Source: a virus
Strand: one strand, 5' to 3'
DNA: 49,015 nt
IMG/VR virus record: IMGVR_UViG_3300030419_004017
Span: 1-49,015 of that record
The notes beneath the pieces were generated by a model. That model did no database searches. It worked only from the letters and a program-made list of their open reading frames with translations, and was not told the origin of the DNA. A program made the position numbers and the translations under genes. Below, in pieces: positions 7,595 to 13,626 of the stretch. Every line of letters begins with the position of its first letter. The stretch's first letter is position 1.

Positions 7595-7657
7595 ATGATT
7601 CCAAAATGGGTAGGATTAGGGCTGTTAATCTTAATAATAATATACTATATAAAATAA
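7595..7657 (+). CDS. Possible 20-residue membrane peptide
   Basis: ATG at 7595 opens a 20-codon frame that is almost entirely one hydrophobic helix (WVGLGLLILIIIYYIK). No clear ribosome site is visible upstream. It lies eight bases after the preceding tiny ORF and may simply be AT-rich chance sequence. Confidence 0.25.
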   Translation: MIPKWVGLGLLILIIIYYIK

Positions 7658-7674
7658 AGTAATGGAGTAACATA

Positions 7675-7830
7675 ATGATAGGTGAGATAATCTTTTGGTT
7701 AATCACAATAATGGTGGTGTGGAGATTCAACAAGGATTTACACAAGGATATATTCCCACCAAGAGAATGGAAATTCATATCAGAGGTGGATGGTCAAGAA
7801 TACACAATCATAGAGGATAAGAAATGGTAG
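7675..7830 (+). CDS. Small membrane protein, 51 aa
   Basis: TAATGGAGTAAC provides a ribosome site for ATG at 7675. Residues 2-17 form a hydrophobic helix (IGEIIFWLITIMVVWR), followed by a charged cytoplasmic-type tail with a PPREWKF segment and a beta-like end. The next tiny ORF starts inside its last codons. Family unknown. Confidence 0.55.
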   Translation: MIGEIIFWLITIMVVWRFNKDLHKDIFPPREWKFISEVDGQEYTIIEDKKW

Positions 7831-7919
7831 AGGTGATGGTTATGTTGTTGTGGATGGTTGGATTGGGAATGATAAATTTAATCATGATAATAAGGAATTA
7901 CGATGAAAGAAACATATAG
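7824..7919 (+). CDS. Tiny membrane protein, 31 aa
   Basis: ATG at 7824 overlaps the preceding stop; the ORF ends inside the next gene. Most of it is a Met-rich hydrophobic helix (MVMLLWMVGLGMINLIMII). It is part of the overlapping tiny-ORF chain. No function is apparent. Confidence 0.4.
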   Translation: MVEVMVMLLWMVGLGMINLIMIIRNYDERNI

Positions 7920-8085
7920 TGAGAGAACCATACTACTGAAGTTAAAACAAATGGAAAAGATACAAATAAAGACTATGGAAATACTACATAGGATTGAAAA
8001 GTTATTAGACTTGGAGGAAGAGATGGAAGTAAAAAAACCTTTTCAAGATAAACCACCCTTTTATTATCATCCTGATAAACGATGA
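7903..8085 (+). CDS. Small coiled-coil protein, 60 aa
   Basis: ATG at 7903 is preceded by AAGGAATTAC. The protein is a single charged helix (LLKLKQMEKIQIKTMEILHR) with heptad spacing, ending in a Pro/Tyr-rich tail. It is soluble, unlike its neighbours, and might bind one of the small membrane proteins. The start overlaps the previous ORF and the stop overlaps the next. Confidence 0.55.
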   Translation: MKETYSERTILLKLKQMEKIQIKTMEILHRIEKLLDLEEEMEVKKPFQDKPPFYYHPDKR

Positions 8086-8159
8086 ATTACTTCTACATAA
8101 TGATATTGAGTGTTTTTGTCATATGGATGATATTGGAATACTATAAGGTTGGAAAATGA
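8082..8159 (+). CDS. Tiny membrane protein, 25 aa
   Basis: The start overlaps the previous stop (ATGA at 8082). The ORF is one hydrophobic helix (YIMILSVFVIWMILEYY) with a short Lys tail, and its own stop overlaps the next start. Function unknown. Confidence 0.4.
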   Translation: MNYFYIMILSVFVIWMILEYYKVGK

Positions 8160-8260
8160 ATTACAAGGAAGTAATGGATTTGTGGTTTGTTTGGATTCCA
8201 ATCATGATAATTGTTTTCAAATACATCAAGGGAGTCATGGATACTTGGAATGAAGATTAG
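8156..8260 (+). CDS. Tiny membrane protein, 34 aa
   Basis: Coupled by ATGA to the preceding ORF. It contains one Trp-rich hydrophobic segment (LWFVWIPIMIIVFKYI) and a short acidic end. Its last bases overlap the Smr-domain gene start at 8250. Function unknown. Confidence 0.4.
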   Translation: MNYKEVMDLWFVWIPIMIIVFKYIKGVMDTWNED

Positions 8261-8474
8261 AATAAATACAATTGATTTACATGGATGGAAACACGAGGAA
8301 GTCAAGTCAAAACTATTGAGTGATGTTATAATGAGGGTGAATGAAGGAATGGTTCCGTTGTACATCATAACAGGAAATAGTATTGAAATGAAGAAAATAG
8401 TAGAGGAAATACTCATTCCTCAAGACTTTAAGGTTGAGTCAACCCCCAATAGTGGAATGGTGAAAGTATACTGA
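8250..8474 (+). CDS. Smr-domain protein, 74 aa
   Basis: I start at ATG 8250 rather than further upstream because it gives the exact domain boundary and overlaps the previous ORF. The sequence follows the small MutS-related (Smr) domain: DLHGWKHEEVKSKLLS, then LYIITGNSIEMKKIVEEIL. The usual second motif TGxG/HS is altered here to TGNS. Smr domains nick or cleave nucleic acids or rescue collided ribosomes. A free-standing 74-residue version is near the minimum size. The role in the phage is unknown. Confidence 0.75.
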   Translation: MKIRINTIDLHGWKHEEVKSKLLSDVIMRVNEGMVPLYIITGNSIEMKKIVEEILIPQDFKVESTPNSGMVKVY

Positions 8475-8650
8475 TAAAACGGGTCGTTCCGCCCCGAAAT
8501 CCACTCAATTCATAAATCCCCAAATCCCCAAATAAACCCTACTGAATACACATCTACGGCCATAGAGACACCAACTTTATGGTTTTTTCACAAACAAATA
8601 TTTATATACACGAGATGTTAATGGTTTTCTTTTTCAAAGGAGAAAACTAA

Positions 8651-8770
8651 ATGAACTTTTTAGAAAATATATTTTATCAAATAATAGAATGGATAGTTTT
8701 TCATTCGATGGAACTCATATTGATTGGAGTTCTACTTTCACTATGGAAATTATTTTGGGAGATGTCATAG
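8651..8770 (+). CDS. Small membrane protein, 39 aa
   Basis: A strong AAAGGAGAAAAC site precedes ATG at 8651. The ORF is an aromatic amphipathic N-terminal helix followed by a hydrophobic helix (MELILIGVLLSLWKLFW). Its end overlaps the next gene. It is the first gene after the 176-base gap at 8475-8650, which contains C-rich sequence and a weak CGGG/CCCG hairpin but no convincing promoter. Confidence 0.5.
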   Translation: MNFLENIFYQIIEWIVFHSMELILIGVLLSLWKLFWEMS

Positions 8771-8985
8771 ATAAACTTAACCAACTCAAGAAACCTATAA
8801 ATCTTGAGAAGGATATAAAAACAATAAAGAAAATTATAACTCACCCAAATCGTGTATATGGACATGGTCTCATTTCTGTAAAAGATTTTGAGAAGGTTAT
8901 AACGAGATTAGAAGTATTGGAAGAAAAAGTTAGAGAGATTAGAATACATCTCAAACTAAATGATAATATGGATTTACTCAAATGA
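8743..8985 (+). CDS. Hypothetical helical protein, 80 aa
   Basis: I take ATG 8743 as start because an earlier ATG at 8689 would lie deep inside the overlapping membrane ORF. The protein is charged and helical, with probable coiled-coil repeats (EKVITRLEVLEEKVREIRIHL) at the C-terminus. No family is recognised. The stop overlaps a further tiny ORF. Confidence 0.5.
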   Translation: MEIILGDVIDKLNQLKKPINLEKDIKTIKKIITHPNRVYGHGLISVKDFEKVITRLEVLEEKVREIRIHLKLNDNMDLLK

Positions 8986-9065
8986 TACCATTAACGATAG
9001 AAAATATATTACTATTCCTAATTATATTATGTGTCTTGGATAACATAGTTCAAGAGATATTCTAA
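8982..9065 (+). CDS. Tiny membrane protein, 27 aa
   Basis: The start overlaps the previous stop (ATGA). It is one hydrophobic helix (IENILLFLIILCVLDNIV). It is the last ORF before an 850-base intergenic region. Function unknown. Confidence 0.4.
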   Translation: MIPLTIENILLFLIILCVLDNIVQEIF

Positions 9066-9346
9066 CCACCTTACCCCACACTAACCCACAATTAACCATA
9101 TCAAACCTATCAAGAGATAAAATAAGTTCCTCATCTTTGTCTCTTTGTCAAGGTTTTTTTTGCACTGAACTAAATAATCTGTCATAGTGTCATATCGGTA
9201 TTATGTCGGTACTGATAGATTTATTTTATCGCTCGTTTCGGGTCTTGGATTGGTCACTCTGACACTCTGTCACACCCAAATTACCCCATTTTATTGCACT
9301 TTTCCGTGTGTCATTATGTCATGTGGATAACTTTATAAAAAAAGAC

Positions 9347-9375
9347 TTGACATTGTCATATATTCTTCGTATATT
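9347..9375 (+). promoter_or_regulatory. Sigma70-like promoter 1
   Basis: TTGACA at 9347-9352, 17-bp spacer, TATATT at 9370-9375 followed by C, with an upstream A-tract. No ORF follows directly, so the transcript would be a short RNA or a long leader. Confidence 0.75.
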
Positions 9376-9452
9376 CTTAATGTCGAGAAGTGCCCTTTTT
9401 GTCCAAATCGACAATATCGGGGCGGATTATCGAAAAAAAGATGAAAAAAGAC

Positions 9453-9482
9453 TTGACTCGTATGGTATTTTATGTGTAAATT
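9453..9482 (+). promoter_or_regulatory. Sigma70-like promoter 2
   Basis: TTGACT at 9453-9458, 18-bp spacer, TAAATT at 9477-9482, followed by AGGGGGGG where transcription should start. A-tract upstream. Confidence 0.7.
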
Positions 9483-9589
9483 AGGGGGGGACTATATATA
9501 AAAAAACCCGTACTACATAATATAGGGTGATTTTGCACTATCATCGGAACAAAACCCGAAAATTATTTTAAAAAAAGTGAAAAAAACAC

Positions 9590-9619
9590 TTGACTTGTAT
9601 AGGTTTTTATGTGTAAATT
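9590..9619 (+). promoter_or_regulatory. Sigma70-like promoter 3
   Basis: TTGACT at 9590-9595, 18-bp spacer, TAAATT at 9614-9619, again followed by AGGGGGGG. It is nearly identical to promoter 2, including the upstream AAAAAGTGAAAAAA tract. Confidence 0.7.
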
Positions 9620-9683
9620 AGGGGGGGAATAATAATAAAAAAACCGTCCATTGAAATTATTTTAAAAAAAGTGAAAAAAGTAC

Positions 9684-9712
9684 TTGACTTTGTGGTTTTT
9701 TTGTTGTAAGTT
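9684..9712 (+). promoter_or_regulatory. Sigma70-like promoter 4
   Basis: TTGACT at 9684-9689, 17-bp spacer, TAAGTT at 9707-9712, preceded by AAAAAAAGTGAAAAAAG. Confidence 0.65.
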
Positions 9713-9777
9713 ATGGTATGAATTATATGATTATTATTATTGGTTTGTACTTTTATTTAAAAATCGGAAAAAAGTAC

Positions 9778-9807
9778 TTGACACATATAGGAATTGTTTA
9801 GTATATT
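9778..9807 (+). promoter_or_regulatory. Sigma70-like promoter 5, for the 9918 gene
   Basis: TTGACA at 9778-9783, 18-bp spacer, TATATT at 9802-9807 plus C. The expected start lies near 9814, leaving a leader of about 100 bases before ATG 9918. The leader includes a tiny ATG ATG TGA frame behind AAGGAGAG. Confidence 0.75.
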
Positions 9808-9917
9808 CTACCATGAATAAGGAGAGAAAAAAAATGATGTGAACAAAACCCGTCTCGAACTGAGATAAAAGTGACTAAGGGTCAGTCACACGAACTAACT
9901 AAGTAAAAGGAGTCATC

Positions 9918-10139
9918 ATGACTATCAAAGAAATCATAATTGAAGCTTTACACGACCCTCAGAATAGGAATGAGGATGGTTCGGTCAAATGGAATTGGGT
10001 TGATTCAGACCTATGGTTACATCCCGAATCCAAGAAGTTCTCCGATAAGGAGAAGATAGATGGATTGGATAACTTTCCTGATTCGGAAGTTCCTGTATGG
10101 GGTACATTTACTCCAAGAGTAACACATCCCTTACCTTAA
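9918..10139 (+). CDS. Small early protein, 73 aa, paralogue of the next gene
   Basis: AAGGAGTCATC precedes ATG 9918. It is a soluble, acidic, Trp-rich protein. Residues 17-36 (NEDGSVKWNWVDSDLWLHPE) align loosely with NGVHHEWSNFDLELLPS in the next gene, suggesting the two are diverged paralogues. Having its own promoter and a small size fits an early host-takeover protein, which is inference. Confidence 0.6.
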   Translation: MTIKEIIIEALHDPQNRNEDGSVKWNWVDSDLWLHPESKKFSDKEKIDGLDNFPDSEVPVWGTFTPRVTHPLP

Positions 10140-10167
10140 AATAATTTAAAATAATTGAAAAAAAGAC

Positions 10168-10196
10168 TTGACTTTGTCGTTTTTTCTTCGTAAGTT
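10168..10196 (+). promoter_or_regulatory. Sigma70-like promoter for the 10223 gene
   Basis: TTGACT at 10168-10173, 17-bp spacer, TAAGTT at 10191-10196, 26 bases upstream of ATG 10223. The leader carries ATAAGGAAT as the ribosome site. Confidence 0.75.
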
Positions 10197-10222
10197 AGGG
10201 TAAGATAAATAAGGAATATATA

Positions 10223-10525
10223 ATGAATTTAAAAGAGTATTTAAAAAGTGGACATACAGACACTAATGGTGTCCATCATGAGTGGAGTAATTTTGATTTA
10301 GAATTACTACCAAGTGTTGGTTGTGTAATCAACAATAAGAATGGTGATACATTCCCATTGATGGGTGATGACTCTATTGGTTTTGATGAACCCATGAATA
10401 TCGTGGAGATGTATAATGACCCATTCAATTCAGAGGAATGGTTCAACTCATTACACACTTGTGATAAACCCATTGTGAACAAGGTACTACACAAATTACT
10501 ACCAAATAAAGCGGAAATACTTTAA
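10223..10525 (+). CDS. Small early protein, 100 aa
   Basis: A soluble acidic protein transcribed from its own promoter. The N-terminal 40 residues resemble part of the gene at 9918 (N-G-x-W-x-D-L-x-P pattern). The rest (PMNIVEMYNDPFNSEEWFN) has no recognised motif. It probably belongs to the set of independently promoted early genes between 9.9 and 11.5 kb. Confidence 0.65.
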   Translation: MNLKEYLKSGHTDTNGVHHEWSNFDLELLPSVGCVINNKNGDTFPLMGDDSIGFDEPMNIVEMYNDPFNSEEWFNSLHTCDKPIVNKVLHKLLPNKAEIL

Positions 10526-10533
10526 AAAAAGAC

Positions 10534-10563
10534 TTGACTCGTATATACTTTTATTAGTATATT
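10534..10563 (+). promoter_or_regulatory. Sigma70-like promoter for the 10588 gene
   Basis: TTGACT at 10534-10539, 18-bp spacer, TATATT at 10558-10563 plus C, about 25 bases upstream of ATG 10588. AAAGGAAAAAA is the ribosome site. Confidence 0.8.
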
Positions 10564-10587
10564 CTAATAACAAATAAAGGAAAAAAA

Positions 10588-10842
10588 ATGGTTACACAAT
10601 CACTATTAAATCAAATCAGTTCAATCGACAATCTTGAAGACTTGATGTACTTAAATGAGTTCGTCATGAATACACGGAATCAACTTGGTAAGAATACCTT
10701 GAGTGTAGGTTCTAAAGTATGGGTTGTACAGAAGACCAAGAGAACCGAAGGTGTCATCACCAAAATGAAGGTCAAAAAAGCTTTAGTTCAGATGAATGGT
10801 ATGTTATACAATGTTCCATTTAGTATGTTGGAAAGTAGGTAA
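10588..10842 (+). CDS. Small protein with SH3/KOW-like C-terminus, 84 aa
   Basis: Residues 1-35 form two helices. Residues 38-84 (VGSKVWVVQKTKRTEGVITK, then a basic turn and a strand ending NVPFSMLE) read as five short strands of an SH3-like barrel, as in KOW or other RNA/ribosome-binding small domains. That fold call is inference. The gene has its own promoter, which groups it with the early set. Confidence 0.65.
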   Translation: MVTQSLLNQISSIDNLEDLMYLNEFVMNTRNQLGKNTLSVGSKVWVVQKTKRTEGVITKMKVKKALVQMNGMLYNVPFSMLESR

Positions 10843-10851
10843 AAAAAGTAC

Positions 10852-10880
10852 TTGACATTCTCATATATTGTTTGTATATT
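10852..10880 (+). promoter_or_regulatory. Sigma70-like promoter for the 10917 gene
   Basis: TTGACA at 10852-10857, 17-bp spacer, TATATT at 10875-10880 followed by AGGG. The start codon lies 37 bases downstream. Confidence 0.8.
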
Positions 10881-10916
10881 AGGGTGTTAATTAAATAGAT
10901 AAAAAAAGGATTTGAA

Positions 10917-11099
10917 ATGAGAGACATATTTGATAAAGAATTCGTAAAGGAAATGGATGACTTCTTCGACTACATCGATGGTATCCTCGATAGGGATGAG
11001 GACGAGGTCGATGTCATCACAGACCATTTGGATGAACCCATGACAGACGAGGAAGTGGAATACCTCGAAATGAAGGCGGAATTACACAATGGTATATAG
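10917..11099 (+). CDS. Very acidic small protein, 60 aa
   Basis: About a third of the residues are Asp or Glu (DRDEDEVDVITDHLDEPMTD is typical) and Lys is scarce, giving a strongly negative helical protein. AAAAAAGGATTTGAA is the ribosome site. Small acidic early phage proteins are often DNA mimics that inhibit host nucleases or regulators. That role is inferred from composition only. A hairpin-rich segment follows the gene. Confidence 0.65.
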   Translation: MRDIFDKEFVKEMDDFFDYIDGILDRDEDEVDVITDHLDEPMTDEEVEYLEMKAELHNGI

Positions 11100-11105
11100 G
11101 GTATA

Positions 11106-11194
11106 GATAAAAAGATTTTATCTCTCAATAACATCCGAGTTAATCACGGATGTATAGTGGGGTGGTTTTTATAATTATTCCTTTTCCACCCCAC
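11106..11194 (+). terminator. Run of three hairpins after the acidic gene
   Basis: Three perfect stems follow in series: GATAAAA/TTTTATC (about 11106-11122), ACATCCG at 11131-11137 with CGGATGT at 11147-11153, and GTGGGGTGG at 11157-11165 with CCACCCCAC at 11186-11194. T-rich loops are present, but there is no T-run right after the last stem. It may act as a terminator, an RNA-stabilising 3' end or a small RNA. Confidence 0.5.
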
Positions 11195-11217
11195 ACTCAA
11201 TTAATTAAAAAAAAGAC

Positions 11218-11247
11218 TTGACTCGTATGGTGATTCATCAGTATATT
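11218..11247 (+). promoter_or_regulatory. Sigma70-like promoter for the 11274 gene
   Basis: TTGACT at 11218-11223, 18-bp spacer, TATATT at 11242-11247 plus C. The leader contains ATAAGGAAAA before ATG 11274. Confidence 0.8.
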
Positions 11248-11273
11248 CTAACATAGAGATAAGGAAAAAAATT

Positions 11274-11507
11274 ATGAAGAAATCCAAAATAAAAAAAATA
11301 ACCAAAGACCTCAAGAATGGATATTCGGATGAACAATTGGGTTACTTCCAATTCATGAATGACATGGATGAGTTCATGACCGATAGTGTGGTGGACAAGG
11401 ATTATGTTGACCACCTATTAGGTGATGTGAACAACTCCTACGATGGAGTCCAAATGGACACGGAGTTCAACGACCTCGATGGTGAATCGGATTGGTTTAT
11501 GGATTAG
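11274..11507 (+). CDS. Acidic small protein, 77 aa
   Basis: It has a short Lys-rich N-terminus (KKSKIKKITKDLKNG) followed by a strongly acidic body rich in Asp, Met and Tyr (DGVQMDTEFNDLDGESDWF). It has its own promoter. Like the 10917 protein, it could be a DNA mimic or a protein inhibitor made early, but no motif proves this. Confidence 0.65.
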   Translation: MKKSKIKKITKDLKNGYSDEQLGYFQFMNDMDEFMTDSVVDKDYVDHLLGDVNNSYDGVQMDTEFNDLDGESDWFMD

Positions 11508-11854
11508 ATAACTCGGACAAGATGTCGGACAAAAAGGTTTCACATCGAGTAGTGGAGATGTAAAGGTTGGGTTCGAATCCCAAACACTCGATGGGTCACA
11601 CCCTCACACCATAACTCGGACACCCTCACACCCAAAGACACACCCACACACCATAACTCGGACCCGGTCAAACACCCAAGTGTGACAACCTGACAGAGGG
11701 GGGTATGGGGTTTGTCGTGAATCGCGAGGTGTGACATTTTGACATGGGCATCTGACTCGAATGCATATCGAGGTCAATTTTTTTTCACAGTAGCTCTTGA
11801 TAGGGCTGGGTTATCTCTAACGAGATAAAAATATTTTAACGAAGGTATATTATA
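11508..11854. other. Non-coding, GC-rich intergenic region
   Basis: No supported ORF occupies these 347 bases. The left part holds the tRNA-like element described separately. Next, 11595-11680 contains CA-rich direct repeats: CACACCATAACTCGGAC occurs twice, and CACACCC recurs. A G-rich stretch follows near 11695-11715. The right end has a CTCTAACGAGA hairpin and AACGAAGG before the HNH gene. Its base composition (over 50% G+C across about 120 bases) contrasts with the AT-rich surroundings. Confidence 0.6.
11541..11593 (+). ncRNA. tRNA-like mini-element (acceptor-type stem plus T-arm)
   Basis: CATCGAGT at 11543-11550 pairs with ACTCGATG at 11586-11593 (8 bp). It encloses a perfect T-arm: TTGGG, loop TTCGAAT, CCCAA at 11567-11583. 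Only 16 bases separate the 5' strand from the T-arm, so there is no D-arm or anticodon arm. This could be a tRNA relic, an integration remnant or a tRNA-mimic RNA. A competing stem (TTTCACATC with GATGTAAA) overlaps it. Confidence 0.45.
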
Positions 11855-12310
11855 ATGGTTATACATCAACATCATTTAATTGAAAACAAAGATGGTCAAA
11901 GGTTTAGAACCGATACCACCATTCCACTATCGGTCAAGGAACACGCCGACATCCATAAACGATACTATGAAACATGGGGATTTCATGAGGACTATGTGGC
12001 ATGGAAAACCTTGAGTGGTCAAATAGGTAAGGAAGAGCTGTTTATCGAAACCTCAAGGATTGGGGGATTGAACAACAAGGGTAAGAAGAAGACTCGTGAA
12101 CATGCTGAAAAGATATCCCAAGCAAACAAAGGTCAAAATGCTTCATTCCCCAAACTCACAAATGAACAAAGGGAAAAACATAGACAAGGATGTATGGGTA
12201 ATAAGAACTTTGATATCAATAAGCCTGGTGTAAGACAAACCCATAGGAATGGAATGTTAAAGTATTGGGAAGATGTGAGAGCTGGAAAGAGAACACGAGG
12301 AGATAAGTAA
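11855..12310 (+). CDS. HNH-type homing endonuclease with NUMOD3 motif
   Basis: The 151 residues begin with the degenerate HNH core HQHHLIENKDG followed by EEH-like KEHADIHKRYYETWGFHEDY and AWKTLSG, as in phage free-standing HNH homing nucleases. EHAEKISQANKGQNAS is a NUMOD3-type DNA-binding motif, and the C-terminus is basic. Such enzymes cut genomes lacking the element and promote its spread. The neighbouring GC-rich non-coding segment may be its target or passenger DNA. Confidence 0.85.
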   Translation: MVIHQHHLIENKDGQRFRTDTTIPLSVKEHADIHKRYYETWGFHEDYVAWKTLSGQIGKEELFIETSRIGGLNNKGKKKTREHAEKISQANKGQNASFPKLTNEQREKHRQGCMGNKNFDINKPGVRQTHRNGMLKYWEDVRAGKRTRGDK

Positions 12311-12311
12311 T

Positions 12312-12389
12312 ATGTTAGGATTTTTAGCTGGAGTATGTATCACTTCAATCGTGGTGTGTATTTACCTCATTACAAGACTCGATGATTAG
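12312..12389 (+). CDS. Tiny membrane protein, 25 aa
   Basis: It starts directly after the HNH stop and is one hydrophobic helix (LGFLAGVCITSIVVCIYLI) with an acidic end. The stop overlaps the glycosylase start. Function unknown. Confidence 0.4.
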   Translation: MLGFLAGVCITSIVVCIYLITRLDD

Positions 12390-12765
12390 ACCACTACTAC
12401 AAGAGATATACCAAGACGACCCATGGCGTATGATGGTCTGTTGTATACTATTGAACTTGACCAAACGACAACAGGTTGATTTGATAAGGGATGAGTTGTT
12501 TACTCTCTACCCTACTCCCCATGATATGATTAATAGTGATGAAAAGATTTTATCTCATTTATTACAACCGCTTGGTCTGTACAACAAGAGAGCACAAACA
12601 TTGAAAAAGTTTTCACAAGATTACATCAATGGTTTTAATGATATTCAAGAGTGTTACGGCGTAGGTCAGTATGGTAAGGACTCATGGAATATATTTCAAC
12701 TCAACAAGCATACCAATCATTCAAACGATAAGGTATTGCACAAGTACTTAAAGGAGATTCAATGA
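12382..12765 (+). CDS. HhH-GPD DNA glycosylase, MBD4-like
   Basis: The 127 residues track the catalytic domain of MBD4-type thymine/uracil glycosylases. They include DDPWRMMVCCILLNLT at 12-27, LLQPLGLYNKRAQTLKKFS, the helix-hairpin-helix CYGVGQYGKDS at 91-101, and a NDKVLHKY segment in which Asp116 aligns with the catalytic Asp of the family (HPEDHKLNKY in MBD4, from memory). This implies removal of mispaired T or U from DNA. The minimal size suggests a glycosylase domain with no additional DNA-binding part. It overlaps both neighbours. Confidence 0.8.
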   Translation: MIRPLLQEIYQDDPWRMMVCCILLNLTKRQQVDLIRDELFTLYPTPHDMINSDEKILSHLLQPLGLYNKRAQTLKKFSQDYINGFNDIQECYGVGQYGKDSWNIFQLNKHTNHSNDKVLHKYLKEIQ

Positions 12766-12896
12766 AATCTAAAAGACAACAGGTTAAACAGCATGGAACC
12801 AAGAAGAAGTATCAACTGCCTTCAAAAACGGAATTCATCATGATATTTATAATCATGACCCTCGTATGGTTCGGATGGGCACAATTTCAATTTTAG
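12762..12896 (+). CDS. Small membrane protein, 44 aa
   Basis: ATG 12762 overlaps the glycosylase TGA, with AAGGAGATTC upstream. The basic N-terminus (KSKRQQVKQHGTKKK) precedes one hydrophobic helix (FIMIFIIMTLVWFGWA), predicting an N-in single-pass protein. Function unknown. Confidence 0.55.
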   Translation: MKSKRQQVKQHGTKKKYQLPSKTEFIMIFIIMTLVWFGWAQFQF

Positions 12897-12905
12897 GAGA
12901 GTAAC

Positions 12906-13274
12906 ATGAATGACTTGGAAAGGGCTGTCATGAGAGTGGGTAGTTTAATCATTATAGGATGTATGATAATACTATACCTACAATTGATTAGTTGTACCGC
13001 TTCCTCTAATGGAGCCTTCAACCATACCCCACCATTGGTTAGTATTGATGGTGAGATAGTAAAGGATTGGCCCAAACACCAACCCATAGATAAACATTAC
13101 ATTAAGGATGTCCGCGACGAAATACACGAGTACAAGTTACCTGTGATTATGCACTCCCATACTGAATTGATACAGTATTGTAAGAAGCACTTTGGATGGG
13201 AAGTCATACGGGCATATTGGAACCCTAAGAAAAATGGTCATGATTACTTCGTGAGCAAACATAAGAAGTTTTAG
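12906..13274 (+). CDS. Putative lipoprotein or membrane-anchored protein, 122 aa
   Basis: A long N-terminal hydrophobic segment (LIIIGCMIILYLQLISC) ends in a lipobox-like LISC at about residues 27-30. The mature part is polar, with a C-terminal alpha/beta module (ELIQYCKKHFGWEVIRAYW) and a basic tail. It is probably exported and lipid-anchored in the host envelope. A superinfection-exclusion type role is possible but unproven. TTAGGAGAGTAAC is the ribosome site. Confidence 0.65.
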   Translation: MNDLERAVMRVGSLIIIGCMIILYLQLISCTASSNGAFNHTPPLVSIDGEIVKDWPKHQPIDKHYIKDVRDEIHEYKLPVIMHSHTELIQYCKKHFGWEVIRAYWNPKKNGHDYFVSKHKKF

Positions 13275-13365
13275 ACGGCGGCGTATTAAAGAGTATTACT
13301 CGTCTTTTTTAGGCGTATCTTTTTTATCTGCGTTTTTTTAGGTGTGGTTTTTTTTAAAATAATAC

Positions 13366-13395
13366 TTGACTCGTATAGGGTTTTAGTGGTAAGTT
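13366..13395 (+). promoter_or_regulatory. Sigma70-like promoter for the 13423 gene
   Basis: TTGACT at 13366-13371, 18-bp spacer, TAAGTT at 13390-13395 plus C. It is preceded by T-runs after a weak GAGT/ACTC hairpin (about 13290-13315) that could end the upstream transcript. Confidence 0.75.
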
Positions 13396-13422
13396 CGAGG
13401 TATCAAACAAAGGAAAGTAAAA

Positions 13423-13626
13423 ATGGATAATACAACTATGATTATGGATTTAGAACTGCTCAATGTTCATTGTGAGAATGTGGATAGCACAATAGACCAT
13501 TTGGGTATAGAAGACACCCCATTCAAATTCGATGATGAGTTGGATAGGATGGAGTTTATGGTAAAGATGTTATACAAACATACCTATTTACTCAAGGACT
13601 CCAAGTGGGTATTGGCAGAGGCTTAG
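13423..13626 (+). CDS. Acidic hypothetical protein, 67 aa
   Basis: AAAGGAAAGTAAAA precedes the ATG. It is a soluble acidic protein with helical segments (DDELDRMEFMVKMLYKHTYL). It is the first gene of a unit driven by the promoter at 13366. No family is recognised. Confidence 0.6.
   Translation: MDNTTMIMDLELLNVHCENVDSTIDHLGIEDTPFKFDDELDRMEFMVKMLYKHTYLLKDSKWVLAEA

Larger units (their letters stand above)
9066..9917. other. Long intergenic control region with five promoters
   Basis: No credible ORF lies in these 852 bases. The first 270 bases carry many TGTCA words (for example near 9181, 9255 and 9268) and one perfect DnaA-box-like TGTGGATAA at 9322-9330. From 9347 on, five promoters follow in series at 9347, 9453, 9590, 9684 and 9778. 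Two are followed by a run of seven Gs. The segment A/T-rich GAAAATTATTTTAAAAAAAG is duplicated upstream of two of them. The last 100 bases form a leader with a two-codon ATGATGTGA and a GTGACT/AGTCAC hairpin (about 9871-9889) ahead of the gene at 9918. Confidence 0.7.

Noticed and set aside
9322-9330. Perfect DnaA-box-like TGTGGATAA in the long intergenic region
   Set aside because: Only one copy was noticed; a single 9-mer match is expected by chance about once in 100 kb of double-stranded sequence, and T4-like phages do not rely on DnaA. Not called as an origin.
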